This document shows positions 13,201-26,509 of a stretch of 64,000 nt of DNA, in pieces. This DNA comes from Tetrahymena thermophila SB210 (Eukaryota > Ciliophora > Oligohymenophorea > Hymenostomatida > Tetrahymenidae): contig NW_002476481.1 in NCBI RefSeq assembly GCF_000189635.1, forward strand, positions 682,001 through 746,000. Reading direction: 5' to 3'. The notes under the pieces were generated by a model that saw only the letters and a program-made list of their open reading frames with translations, did no database searches and was not told where the DNA came from. The translations under genes were made by a program, and so were the position numbers. The first letter of the stretch is position 1. Every line of letters begins with the position of its first letter.

Positions 13201-16200
13201 ACAAACCAGCAATTTTCAATGAGAAAATGCTGCCTTTAAACATCAACTTGTTTTGTTCTTTGTAGTTTTGTGTTTTACTATTTTAGGAGTTATCTAAACT
13301 ATTTTAAGCTTTAAGAGCTTTATCTTCTTTGTTTAAATCATTTGAGTTTTCTTAACTTTTTGAATTTTGATCTTCTTTCTAAGTGTCACACTAATAAACT
13401 GAAGAGAGTTGTAAATTATTTTATTTATTTGGATTAGATTCTTTAATAATTTAAGCTTGATTCTTATTTATATTTTTTTAACCTTCAATTTCACCTAGGC
13501 TACTCTATTGACCACCTCCTTTCAGATCATTTTCTGATAATTCTTTTTCTTAAAGATTTTCAAAAGTCCCTTTTGTATTATCTGATTTTGAAATTAATGA
13601 TAAACTTATAATTTCATTTGGATCTTCCAATATTTTTAGAGCATTACTTTCAATAGAAGGGATTAAATTCCTCTTTTCCTTATATAATTATTCCTGATAT
13701 AAGCTCTATTACTTAGCCAAACCTTGTTAATCATTGCTATTAGTTTTGGAATAGTGCTAGTTTACGTTAATGCTATAAGTTATTGGTTCTGTAATTGATG
13801 TTGCTTTTGAGTGATTATTTGAATTCAAGGTAGAATAAAAATTAGTTTAATTAACATTATCAACATTTTCAATTATTTTTAATTGATGAGCATTTATTTC
13901 TCTTTATTTATCTCTTGGTGTCATAGTCTAGGTAACATTAATTTTTGCCTAAAATTCGCTAATATAATCATTTTAGATATTAACATTGCTAGTTTAATTA
14001 GATCTTATTGCTGTTGAGCTTGGGGAATCAGGAGAAATGTTGAGATTATTGTTCATCTTTTAATTATTTTTTAAATTGTCATTTTTATACTTGTCTTATC
14101 CATATTATTGTTAAGCATACTGAGTTTTATAATTATTGCCTGATACTGATTGTGGATTTGGTAGTGTTTTAGAAATATTTTTTCTTTCTTTTCTCTCAAA
14201 TTCACCAGCAGAATCTTACTATTATTTCGAAGATTAAAAGCCTTTTATCTTAACTGTTTAATGTTTATTTTATTTCCTCACAAACTCTTTTGGATTAAAG
14301 TTCTAGCTGGCTTTCTTTTTTTACTATAATTTTTATTATTAAGCATCCAAATCTATAGAGGTGTGTCTTTCTCTTTAACGTTCCAAATTGCTATTTGCTA
14401 TCCACCTTTAACTCACTGAGCTTATTCTTCTTTTTTCTTAATCTTAAGCCTTAAATATGCTATCCCTTTTAGTTAAATGGAGAGGATTATTATAAGAATC
14501 TTCCCTCTTCTTATTATTGACAAGTTCATCTTTTTCATCTGAATTAGATTCTTAATCGCTTTCTGTATTAGAATTTTCATTTTGTTCGCTTTAACTATTT
14601 TCACTACTGTAAATGCTATCTTAATTATAATCAGATTCTTCCTCATTATTACTGCTTTCATCTATATCATCTTCTATGATTCCATCGTCTTCATCTTCAA
14701 GCATCTAAATATCTCTAGAATCATCTTAAAATTCATCTTCCTCTTCTTCTTGATTATCATCATATTGCTCGTCATCTTCGTTTTGAATACAAATTTAACC
14801 AAACTGATCCAAGAATAATCTTGGATTTGTTTGAAAGAATTTTTTATCAGATATCTTCCTGAGTTCTATTGGTTTTTCAGAAATAACTGAATCAGAAGAT
14901 TCTTCATCTTCATAAGTCTTCTTAACATTTATTAAGTAACCTGCTTTGTTGTCATCAAGTTAAATGTTTTCCTCATCTTTCATTTTCTTATTTTATTTTG
15001 ATATGTACATTTTTCTTAATTTCCTCAATTTAATCTTGACCTTTTAGCAAATTTTTAATGCATTTGTTTTTAGTTTTCTGCGATCATTTTCTGGTTTACC
15101 TCTTTCATTTGGTATTGAACGAATGTGTCTATGTATCACATTTTCTCTCCTAGTTTTTAGATGCACATATGGACAATTAAAAATTGAGTGACGAAATTTC
15201 TAACAAGCTGTGCATTTTGTGTTTAGCTATTCACCATAATTTAAAATTTCATCCTTCATTTAACAAAATTTTTCCTATTTTTTCAATAGAATTTTTGAGT
15301 ATAAGTTATTTTAATATCTATTTTACGTGGTCTTTAGGAAATTATTTTAAAACTTAGACGAAATCGTCATAAGTACAGTATATTAGATGTGAAACTGAAA
15401 GGCTTTTGGCACTAGTTTCTCTTAATTTTGAAGTAAAAAAACTTTACTCTCCAAAAATGTCTCCTTTCTAATAAAATATTTAAATTTAAAATTAGAAAAG
15501 GAATAATTTAATTTTAAAATTTAAATGATTTAAAACTGATACAGTAAGGATATCATAAGAGTAGTTATCTTGTTCATCTTTCCTCTTATATTTTTCTAAA
15601 AAAAGCTGGACTTCCCCTTTATTAATGAAGAATATACGATTATCACATTCATTTAATGTGAAGATAATTTCTCCTGGACGACAAATAATTTCTTTCATTT
15701 GAACAGTTAAATCTTTTAAAAAATTTTCACTAAAATTGAACTTAAACATTTTAGAATTTTAAAGAATTTTTCCATAGAAGTCTTTGTAAATTTCATCTCT
15801 TATCTTCTTTGACATTTTTTTCAGAATTTCCTATCCTTTTTCTGGAGATTCTAACTATTTATGAATCATGTGATCCAGATATTTCATAACCCTTGTCTAC
15901 AGTTACTAATTTATACCTCTTGATCTCATATAAATAGATAGATGATATTTTTGTGCCCTAATAATAAGTAAGATAAAAATAAATTTCAAGAAATTTAAAT
16001 ATAAAATTTGTTATTCAAAAAATTAATTTAGATTTTTATTTTTTTCAATTATTTTCTCACTAATTTTTGAAGTAATTTTCATTAGTTTTTTTTTTTTTTG
16101 CAAGAATTTAAACATAATTCTAAGTTAATAAATTCATTTTTTTAATAAAAAAATTTTTTAATCTTCAATATTGTTTAATTTTTTATAAATTAATGTTTTT

Positions 16201-18921
16201 CTTCCTTTTAATTTGATTTGAAAATATGAAAAAAATATTTTTCTTTTATTTAAATTTGAATGTTTCTATTAAATTTTTGTTATTTTTGTAAGCAAAAAAC
16301 AATGTTTATTTTCAATAATAATTTATTTTCTTGCAAAAAATATTTCTTATTTTTAATTACAATTTTGAAATTAATTTGCTTAACAATTAAATTTAACTTT
16401 TCCTTTCTTAATAAATATTTTCCTGTTTGTAGATTAAAATTAATGTATTTTAAATTTACTTATATTCAGCTTCCTGCTAAGCTATTTCTTAGAAAACAGT
16501 TCCTATTGTGTTAACTGTATATGCAAAAATAAGCGAAGAAATCAAAGCTACAAGAGTAACATATACTTTTTCTGGATCTGTAGTAGGTTTGATATCACCA
16601 AAACCTACTGTAACCATTGTAATAAAAGAGAAATATATAGCATTAATATAGCGAGAGATCCATTAGTTATCAATATTTAAATCTTTAACCCAGCTACTCG
16701 CATTATAGTAATCTTCCTCTATGACAGCTATGTAATTAAATCCACATGCAAAGTAATGAGCTACCAGTATCACAGTGATAATTAGATTGACTAGAGTGTA
16801 AAGTGTATTAGACCTTTGCTAAATATAAAAATATTCGTTTATATCTCTTCGATAAGCTCCTATCCTGAAGATCTTAAACATAACTAGAATTGCAAAGTAT
16901 AGCTTTTGCTAAGCGTATAGAAAATATAAGGAAACTGTGGTGATCAAATCAACAAAAAACATTGTCTTTAAATACTATTAAATTATTTTGATTCTATTCA
17001 TTTAAATATCTCCCTCTTCGTAGTAGGCAGTGTTAAAAGCTACAAGAATTTCTGAAATATACATTAAAAATGGTATTAAAAAAATTAAATAAAACTCAGG
17101 AGAGTTAGACCCAACAACTAAATCGAATGAACCTTTCAAAGGAACATACACTAAAGTAATGATCGAGATAAATAATAAGATAACCTTAAACCAATTAATC
17201 AGAGGTTGATGTGGAAGAAATAACGGGATATACTAACTTAGATTTTCAATCCAAAGAAGAAATGATTTGTAGAATTTACGTTAATGACTTTTTCTTAGTT
17301 TCTTTAACTCTGCCTCAGTAAGATACATGCTGTTGTATGTCTTTTAATTAATATTTTCAATAACAACATTGTAATCAGATGAATCTCCTATCAGATCTAA
17401 ATGTGATTTTTTTACCTTGTAGAATGACTAGTACAAGCTTGATATTTTTATTGAATCGATAAATTTTTTTACTTTAGCAAGCTTTTTTACGAAATTCCAA
17501 TTAGTGCCTGGGTTTATTTCTGCTGGTATGTTTGCTTGGCTTGTATTGACGTTAGGATTATTTATTAACTAGCTCATAACAATGTTGCTGTTGTTTTAAT
17601 TTTAGAAAATGTTAGATGCTGGGTTAGAGTAGTGTTATGATTGCAGCATCATGTTTGGAGCTGGGTTCACTTTATTTAGAGGAGTGTTTTGAGTGCCTTT
17701 TTTGCTTATTTTCAGTAAGTTACTAAAAAATTAAAAGAATCCACCTTTTGTTTAATTCATTTTAGAAGGACTATCTTTGTGTAACGAACTCTGCGAAACA
17801 GATTTTGTTTAATTTGCTAAAAACTATTTACTCCTAGGAGATTATTGATTATTAAATCCTGCATCTTTCTGATTATGCTACTTAGCATGTGGAACTTAGA
17901 GGGTTAAATTTTTAAAATTATCATCTGTACCAATAGATTACTATGAGGGTACATTTAACTGCTTAGTATTTACAGAAATTCTCATTTTATCTTGATGAAT
18001 CCTGCTTCCACCACTGATAATTGTCCCCTTTTTATTATCATCTCTTGAAAAAAACCCACCCTTCATATTAAAATCCTCAGGAATTTGGTTGAAAGTTGAA
18101 TTTCCACCATTTAAATTAGCAAAGCTATCTTGCCTTTTTCCCCTATCTCTTTGTAATCCAAAATCCTCTTTGGAATTAACTCTCTTAGATTTTTTCATTT
18201 TCTAACTTACAGTGAGAATTTCATCAAAATTTCGAGAATTATTTTAGTTTTAAAACCCCGCTAAAGGTGACTTCCATTCGCTATCGATTTCTTTACTGCT
18301 AGTTTTTCTTATTTAACTTCTCAGAATCTTATCAGACTCTTCTTTGATTCCCTTAAAATCTTAATTATTTTAAAATACATCTTAGCTTTAATAATTAGAT
18401 TGATTGCTTGTCTTATTTGGGGACAATGAGGTATTCATTGTAGCCTACTGCTATCTAGATTATTGTTACTGCTAATTCTGTTACTGCTGCTGTTGCTAAT
18501 TTAATCTAGCATTATTTCTGTTTTTAAGTCTACTCCTCATATCTGAACTGATAATCTAATTTTTGATAACTTTTTTATTTTAAATTTCCTCTTAAAAAGG
18601 TTTGATTTAACAACTATTTTAAGTATCATGACCATAATTATTCAAACACATGCTAGATTCTAAAGCTTGAGTTTGCTGATGGTAGTCAGGACTAGTTAAA
18701 TTTTATTAATTCTGCTTGTTTAGGCTAACATTTTTATCTAATTACTAGTTAATTTATTTAGTTTAATCTAATAAAGACTAATTATAATTTTGATGCTTTG
18801 CAGATAGAATTTATCCTTCTTAATAAATCAACTCATCATCAACCAAGTGTTAATCTTGGTCTTTCTCTCTATTCTGAATCAATTATGGCTCCTTATTTGT
18901 CTTGGAGGACTACTGATTCAT
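10216..18921 (-). CDS. Voltage-gated-type K+ channel with cyclic-nucleotide-binding domain and giant polar tail
   Basis: Modelled exons (high to low): 18921-16460, 15957-15543, 15467-15327, 15274-12395, 12288-10216. All phases agree and give 2,656 aa ending at TGA. The N-terminus is Q/N/S-rich (poly-Gln near residue 140). Six membrane segments lie at about 570-820, with the selectivity filter TVGFGD at 771-776. A C-linker (about 821-890) and a cyclic-nucleotide-binding domain (about 891-1006, with PGE and KGDIFGE motifs) follow. Next comes a CCHC zinc knuckle, C1027-x2-C1030-x4-H1035-x4-C1040. The rest is a very acidic stretch and more than 1,500 residues of Q/N/S/K-rich tail. This is the KCNH/CNG-like layout common in ciliates, where such channels act in the plasma or ciliary membrane. 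Ligand and gating are not determinable here. The 75-bp intron 15468-15542 is frame-neutral, so it could be retained; its removal restores the usual CNBD spacing. The 52-bp intron 15275-15326 is required, because otherwise a TGA follows. Confidence 0.88.
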
Positions 18922-20933
18922 ATTAAAATCTATATTAATTGTGAAAAATCAATAAATTACTCTTCAATCAATATATCAATCAATCTATTTATTAATCTTA
19001 ATATTTGTATATCATTAGTTAGATTAATTAATTAACACTTTCATGTAATTATAAAAAACCTTTTTCTTAAAAAAATAGTGTAAATTCATAACTATAAAAT
19101 TTACTCATTCTAAATCATTCAAAGTCATATTATCAATCTATTTATCTATCAAAAAAAACAAACAAATATTAACTTTTTTTACGCAACTATTTGACATCAA
19201 TCAAGAAAACAAGTATATCAAAACATGCCAATTAGCCAGCCAAACTCTGTACAAAATATTTAATTGATTTCTTATTTGATATAAAAAAAAATTCAACTAA
19301 ATTTTGTTATTTTAATTATAAAAGATCTTCTTATAAATTTAACGAAAAAAATAGTCACTCCGTCCTAGTGATTTTTGTTAAAATTCAATAAAATTTGATT
19401 GAACTTGAAAGTTATTTTTAAATAGTAAATTAATTTAAATAAACTAAATATATTCAATTTTAACATTCAATATAAATAAAATGTCAAAAAAAATAAAATT
19501 TGACTCAAATCCATAAAAGTTTTTATATTTTAGGCTTGAAAATGAATAAATAGCTTAGATTTTATTAATTTAAAATTCTTAACTTAATTATTTTTTATTT
19601 GTTCAAAAAATACTTAAGAAAAAGAATCAAATAAATAATTCTGTAAAATAAATTAAATATAAGCAACAACCAAGTTCTTAATAAATATTTCTTTATTTTT
19701 TTTTCTCAATTAGAATTCAAGACCAGCCGCTGATTTTATTTTAGTTAGTATTCAAATTATGTAGTAATATTTAACTACTTCAGTGTATTATTATTTTTTA
19801 CTTTGTTTTGACTTAAATGAATATGTAGATTTTCCAAAGTTTCAATTACTTACTAAAGCCAACTAGAAAAAAAATAAATATATTTGGATATATTTTTCTA
19901 TTTTAGCCAAATCATATTTTTTTTAGTATTTTAAAAATCAATGCATTATAAAACAAGTAAATTTTATCAATCTCATCTATTTATATGTAATAATTATAAA
20001 CTTTAAAAATTTTTGATATTCTTGTTCAATTCTGAGTGTTATTTTCTTATAATTCACTGGATTAATTGTTTAAAATAAATTATGTTACACTACTCATGTT
20101 TTTGTTATATAAATAATAGCAATAATTAATTATTGCTATTTTAAAATTATTAATTAAGTTTTAATAATCACGAAAAAAAATAAAAGAATACTATTCAAAT
20201 TTCACTAATTAGAACAAAATTTTGATGAAAAGGATTTCTAATTAATTTTTTTTACTGATTGTTTTATCATTTATTTAAATCTTTCATTTATTGATTATTT
20301 AACAATTATAAATTTTCAGTTTTAATGTTATTCCCAAGAACCATATTTAGCAAAATCAAATTTATGCATAATAAAATTTATTCTTATTATATTTAAATTT
20401 TATGAAATTAATGTAGCTAATAAAAATATTGTAATTTCTTAAAACTATAATTAGTACTAATCACATTCTCACTAAAAAAAGTTTTAATTAATTAATTACT
20501 TTAGAAAAAAATGAATTATTTTTTTTTGTATTTAGTAAGTACCGTACTTTCTGTAATTAATGTTCATAATCAAATTTACTTTAATCAAAAGTTTGTTTAT
20601 GAATCTTGCTTCAAAAGAATATTTTTTAATTTATTATTGGTGTTTATTATTTAAAATATCTAAATTTGCAATAATATAATTTCTTTAAAAAATTAAAATT
20701 TTTTAAAACATAAGAAAAATAATTGTTATTTAGATTTCATTAATAGTTTTTTTTTTGTTAACTTAGATGGAAATCTTATTAAAGCAAATACAAAGTTAAT
20801 TAATTATTTTAACAATAATTTATTAATAACATCAACAAATGAATAGTATTTTTGTGAATTAAATATTATTTAAATTAATTTTAAATACTTAAATATCTTT
20901 AGAAATTTTTTAATTCAAGCTACGAACTTTATT
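18922..20933. other. Intergenic AT-rich region
   Basis: This divides the channel gene's start from the 3' end of the next minus-strand gene. No reading frame with coding character was seen. The part next to 18921 (about 18922-19230) probably contains the channel's leader and promoter, but no motif can be named. Confidence 0.6.
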
Positions 20934-22685
20934 TCATTTTGAATTGATAGATGATATTATATTCAGTACCAAAGTATTAATTACTCCAAAAACGCAAAAT
21001 ATACCACCTATTATAGCACAAACCTAAAAAATTAAATGTATAAGTTATTTTATTGAGATAGTAATCAATTAAGTATACTTACTTGTACAACAAAACTGTA
21101 GAAAGATTTATTTTTTGTTTAGTATACAATATTTATAGGAGACACTTAGTAATTAAAGGAAACTTCAATGATATCAGTCTATTCTTTTGGCTTTTATTAA
21201 ACATAATTGTTAAGAAAGTAAAGATATAATATTTGTTTAATACAAATATAAGTTAAATTATTATTAAAATAGTAAATTTATTAAGCCTTAAATTTATTGA
21301 TTTTAATTATGGAAAAACCATTTATTTATAAACACAAATGATATGCTTTATAAATTAGCTTATCTTTAAATATTTTTGTATGGAAAAAACTTTTCAAATT
21401 AAAGTTATTCAAGTATTTTTTTATTAAAATATTAATTATGTTTAAAATTAGACTTTCTAATTTTCAAGATTTAATATTGTTTATAAATAAAAGGAAAAAT
21501 AATTGCAAGTTATGAAAAAAATCATTTTTTTACTAAAATTAGTATTTCGAATTTCAAGTATTTTTTAATAATTAATTTTAAAAGTTTAATTTAAATAATA
21601 ATTTGATGAGCTTAATTTTTTTCCAATAAAATATTATAATTGTAAATAATAATTACGATGACTTGCTAATACATAGTAAACCTAAATGAATTTGTTCTAA
21701 TATAACCTAATTCTTTGATATTCTCAGCATTCAATGGAAGGATTTTTATATAGTTATCATAGCTGCATCTATACTCATAATTATATCTAGACTCATCAAA
21801 AGCTTCGCTATCAGATTTATCTAATCCTAAGCTTTTATTTATAAGTTATAAAATTATGTTAAATTTATTAGTTATTTTTATTATTATTTATTTTTGAGCT
21901 TACACTTTTTCGATTTTCTTAGTCTTAATGGTATCACCAAAAGAGAGCTTATTGATTTTATGATTAATATTTAATTATTTTAATAACTGCTCATCTAAAC
22001 CTTTCATTTAAAGTATTCTAAATTTAAAACTTCCTGGAATAGTATTTAAAAGTAATTAGCCATGAATTCTGCACTGCTCTTTATTTTTAATTTACTCTAA
22101 AACTTCCTCTATCTTTTGCTGGCTATTTTCTTATTCGACCTCTACATATGTTGTTTCCTATTAAAATAAATAATAGGATTTTTAAAACTGAATATAATTT
22201 TATATAATTGATAATTATCTCTATTTTTATATTTTACAGTTCCTATTTCTTTATTTTATCTATCTAGTTTTATTCTTGTTAAAGTGGATGAGTAGTCTTA
22301 TAAAACTTATTAACCATCTTAATATAAAACATCTAAACTGATTACTATAAAAAATGCTTAATTTTAGTATTTTTCAAAATAAATTACAGGAACAAGGAAC
22401 ATTAAAGAAAGTTAAGTCTATATTTGCTTTAATAATAGCTTAATTTAGAGATTAAACTTCCAGCTTTCTCACAATAGTATACTTATTCCATTCTTAAAAT
22501 TCATGACAAAAAAGTATGAATCCAATCTAAATATAATATTTAGATAATAAATATGTGTATTTAAATATTAAATTAATTCATCTTACAGCTAACGCAATAA
22601 TAGAAAATAACCCTCCAACAGAAGAAGAAGAATCAATATCCTAATTCACTTTTTAAAATGCATCAAATTTTCTAAAACTCTACAT
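20934..22685 (-). CDS. ERGIC/Erv41-Erv46 family ER-Golgi cargo receptor, copy A
   Basis: Seven exons: 22685-22587, 22526-22388, 22344-22238, 22157-21904, 21831-21657, 21190-21083, 21023-20934, all in phase, giving 323 aa. The family signature is clear. The N-terminal FRKFDAFQKVNQDID is followed by a first membrane segment (about 22-42) and the lumenal motif ANIDLTFFNVPC. The lumenal core has CRIHGQ...IPGSFKF and INHKINKLSFGD, then VSPINIVYQTKNKSFYSF. A second membrane segment, VCAIIGGIFCVFGVINTL, lies near the C-terminus. Members of this family cycle between ER and Golgi in COPII/COPI vesicles as cargo receptors. The length is somewhat short for the family (usually about 290-390 aa), and the Cys-rich insert of metazoan ERGIC3 is absent. 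Its tandem neighbour is a paralogue with the same exon layout. Which of Erv41 or Erv46 each represents cannot be settled by eye. Confidence 0.85.
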
Positions 22686-23653
22686 TCTTTTTTGTATAAA
22701 ATTAATACAATAATTTATTGTGTTTAAAAAGATTTGTTAGAATTACTTTAGAAAAAATATCTAATAATTGAAATTATTCAACAATATAATACCACTTGTA
22801 TTTTTTAAAATTTTAATCAAAAAGTATTATTTATTTTTGAATAAATAATAAAATACCTTAAAAATAGATTTTTATATTATAAAATTACTTTTGGTATTTA
22901 AATTATCCAGATTTTTAGAATAATTTATACTTACAAACTCTGTTTATTGTATTGTATTTTAATAAAGTGAAGTCTCTTTTGGTAAGTCTTTTAAATTATT
23001 TCTAAAAAATTGATATTTATTTATTATATTTACATAAGAATAAATAAACAATAAGTAAATGTTGATGTAGAAGATCTTAAGAGGTGGTTAAATGAAGAAA
23101 TATTTATAAAATTTCGTTCATTTAATTAAGGTTTACTTTGATACTAGAATATATCAAAATTTTAGTGCAATTTAAATTTTTCAAATTCAATGTATTTTGT
23201 ATTGTATTTCAACTAATTGATACTTTTTTAAGATAAAACTTTTAAAGTATTTCTTAAAAATAGATATTAATGTAATTCAAATAAAAATAAATAAACAATA
23301 TCTTTATGTTGATAGANNNNNNNNNNNNNNNNNNNNNNNNNNNNNNNNNNNNNNNNNNNNNNNNNNNNNNNNNNNNNNNNNNNNNNNNNNNNNNNNNNNN
23401 NNNNNNNNNNNNNNNNAAACTAACGATATTTATCTTTATTAAAAGTATTTTTTTAATTAATAAATTCATTTATTATTTAACCTAAAATAAAAAAAATTCA
23501 AATTGGAATTCTTTTTCTAAAATTAAATGAATTTCTTAATGATTATTACAAATTAAGTGTTGATTGATATTCAAATATTTTTTCTAATTTTAATAGATAT
23601 AAAAAATATTTAACTAAAATACAATAAAATTATTTGTGTGAAAAATTATTTAA
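22686..23653. other. Spacer between the two Erv paralogues, with assembly gap
   Basis: No gene. Two diverged copies of a block (about 22935-23075 and 23185-23316) share TATTGTATTTT, TTTTAAA-TATTTCTTAAAAAT and AATAAATAAACAATA elements plus a GTTGATAGA/GTTGATGTAGA-type end. The N run at 23317-23416 begins directly at the end of the second copy, so a collapsed tandem repeat may explain the gap. Confidence 0.55.
23317..23416. other. Assembly gap (100 N)
   Basis: Exactly 100 N bases, so the real size is unknown. It lies between the two paralogous genes and abuts a repeated block. Confidence 0.99.
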
Positions 23654-25260
23654 TCAATGATTTTTTGAGATTTTAGAGATGACTCCTGTAGTCAAACTGT
23701 TGAAAATTCCCATAACTGCGAAAATACCTCCAACAATTGCAAAGATCTAATTTTTAATCAATCAAAAATTTGATTAAAATTAATTTTCAAAATATTAAAA
23801 TCAATTAATTACTTAGACTAAGAAATGGTAGAAGCTCTTAGATTTTGTGCTGTAATAAACATTAATAGGAGAGATTTCATATCTAAAGAAAATAGTGGGT
23901 ATTTCAGTGCTTGACTTAGGCTATTTATGTATAAATAAATAATATTAATTAGCTTTAATAAGCAATAGCAAAGTAGTTATTTAAAAATATTGATTTCGAG
24001 TGGATATTAAAACTTTTTAAACGAGCTCATTATTTGATTAAATTAAATTTTATATTAAATAAATAAATAATTAATTAATTACAGTGTGAGTACTGTACAT
24101 AGCATATTTATATCTGCTAACAGACATATGCAGTTTGTTACTATCATAACGACATGGGAGAATTTTCAGGTAGTTATCATAGTCGTTCTTGCCAGGATTA
24201 ATATATTTTGTATCGTCATGAGGATAATCATTGGTATTAGTTTCTTAAAATAAAGTTCTGCCCATGATCCTAATTTATTAATTTTCATACGTGTAAGAAT
24301 TTGGCTTATTCTTAATAAATATTTCAAAAGCTTGAAATATAGATTTTACTTGAAGATTGTTGCCATATGATTAGTGTTTTCTCCAAATCCAAGATGATTA
24401 ATCTTGTAATTTAAATTTATTTTGCTGTAGGTATCAGGTTTGGTGCTTGCAATTCTGTTCATGACATCCATCTTTGCATGGTAGCTGATGTGGAAGTTAC
24501 CAGGAACTTTTTTAAGATTGATGTAACCATTAATTCTGCAACCTTCTTCATTATTAACTGCATCTATAGCTTCATCAATTTCTTGGGAGCTACCTCTATA
24601 GTTAGGATTACCATCACCAAAACCCTATTAAATTAGTTATTAAATATTAATCATAAAGGCTCCTTTTTTAATAATTTTATGAATTCATTCTATGATTTAT
24701 TCAGCATTATTTTATAACTTTTAAAAGATTAAACTATGAATCTTGCTAGCTTTTTAATAAATTTTGTTTTTAGAAGCTCAAATTTTTTACGCTTTCAAGT
24801 TCAGTACCATCCTTAAGGACTCTTATTTTTTTAATTGTGTCTGTGTAGTCAAGGGTGTGATTTCCTACTTCATCTTGCAAGTCCAAAGCAAGTACTAATT
24901 TATAAAGTTAAAAAATATTTTAGGACATTTCATATATCTTAAATTCAATAAATACAAGTGCAAGGAGATCCGTATATATGTAGGTCAATATTTGCTTTAA
25001 CCGATTCTACTTCTAATTACTAAACTCTCATTTTATATATCATTTAATCTGTCCTATAATCCTTTAACTCATTCCAGAATAAAATGAATCCAACCTATTT
25101 ATTTTTAATATAAAAAAATATTTAGCAAATTAGATTTAAATTGTTTAATTAATGAATAAATTTGTGTTACGACAAAAGCTATGATGGAGTAAACACCTCC
25201 TGTAGCAGTAGAAGTGTCAATATCCTAATTAACTTTCTAGAAAAAGTCTAATCCTCTCAT
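23654..25260 (-). CDS. ERGIC/Erv41-Erv46 family ER-Golgi cargo receptor, copy B
   Basis: Seven exons: 25260-25171, 25094-24956, 24894-24791, 24624-24350, 24269-24083, 23920-23813, 23746-23654, all in phase, giving 331 aa. It shares DFFQKVNQDIDTSTATGG, a first membrane segment ending VGFILFWNELK, ANIDLHIYGSPC, CRINGYINLKKVPGNFHISY, INHLGFGE and EISPINVYYSTKSKSFYHFL with the family. It ends with the membrane segment IFAIVGGIFAVMGIFNSL. Exons 2 and 6 have the same length as in copy A (139 and 108 bp), and intron phases are conserved, so the two arose by tandem duplication after the introns were in place. Divergence is high, so this is an old event. The role is as for copy A: a vesicle-cycling cargo receptor, possibly as a heteromer with it. 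The start is the first ATG aligned with copy A; a possible upstream exon is noted in findings. Confidence 0.87.
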
Positions 25261-26509
25261 TTCTATACCAACTATTTATAAACCAACTAACTTTTTTAGA
25301 TTTTACTTTTTTAAAGCTAAAAGTTAAGATTTAATTAATATTTATTAATTTGATTGTTTAACAATAATAAGAAATTGTTATTAGTTCTTTACACAAAAAT
25401 ATCTTAAATAAAATAACTAATTAATTAATTATCTTTCAAAAATCAATAAATTCTTAGAATTATTCTATCAGTTTAGTCATTTTAAAATAGCTAAATTCAT
25501 TTTTATAAAAATTAATATTTTTTACTTTTTTATTTTGGACATTAAATAATAAATTCAAAAAAATTTTTATATTCAAAAATTAATTAATCTAAATTTCTAT
25601 TGAAAAACTATTTATTTAGGTTTACTATAATTTATTTTAATTTAACCATTAAAATTATAAATTATTTTTTTAATTACAAAAAAATCAGCCAAATTTAATG
25701 TTAAATAAAGAAATCTATATACTTACTTCATCAGCCTACTAAGAAAGAGTGTTTAGTTTTAGAGGAAATAATGTCATAAATGAGTGTTCAAGAATAATTA
25801 AAAAATTTATTTAATTAATTAAAAAATCTTAAATTTAATTGATTTCTAAGATATTAATAAATTATTCCATTTAAAAAAGTGTTTTATATAAAAAATATTA
25901 TGATAAATATATTTTTCTTGCATAATTTTTTTAATATAAATCAAATTACGAATTTTATTTTAAATTAAAATTTATATTCATTTGTTTTAAATTTTTAAAT
26001 TTAACATAAATAATTTAATGTTACTTTAGAATACTTAATTTTTTTCTAATTTTTGTAATTTTATAGATTTAAATAAGTTATTTTTTTAATGATTTGCATA
26101 TTTTTTATATTTTTTGCCTAAAAATATTAACTCCTTTCATAAAATTAGTCTTCATGATTGAAGAATTCTTTTATTATATTTAAAGCCAAATAAATTAACA
26201 AATAATTGTAAATTAAATAGCTTTAAATTTAAAAATAAAATATTATGAAAGATGCTATTTAATTTAATTTTTTTGTTTATCTTTAATAATTGAAAAATTT
26301 TTTTATTCTTATTGAATCCTATTAAAAAATAATCGAAGAATAGATACCTTGATTTTGAATCTAGATATAAAATATTTATAGAATTTTATGAATAAAATTA
26401 AAAAGTTAATTTAATTAAAATATAAATATTTACAATGATTTTTAATAATTTTTAAAATAAGTCAATTAATTGTTTTATTTAATTATATTAATTAATAAAT
26501 TAATTTTTG
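25261..26509. other. Intergenic AT-rich region
   Basis: Mostly A/T runs. The only coding-like patch is 25727-25776 on the minus strand, a short open stretch followed by a canonical GTAAGT donor. It could be a 5' exon of the gene to its left. Confidence 0.55.

Noticed and set aside
14473-14818. Small frames on both strands rich in Ile/Phe/Lys
   Set aside because: They are shadows of the acidic stretch in the K+ channel exon, which reads through with correct phase over 2,880 bp.
16260-16514. Plus-strand 84-aa frame rich in Phe/Leu/Cys
   Set aside because: It covers a 502-bp intron and the adjacent exon edge of the channel on the other strand, with no independent support.
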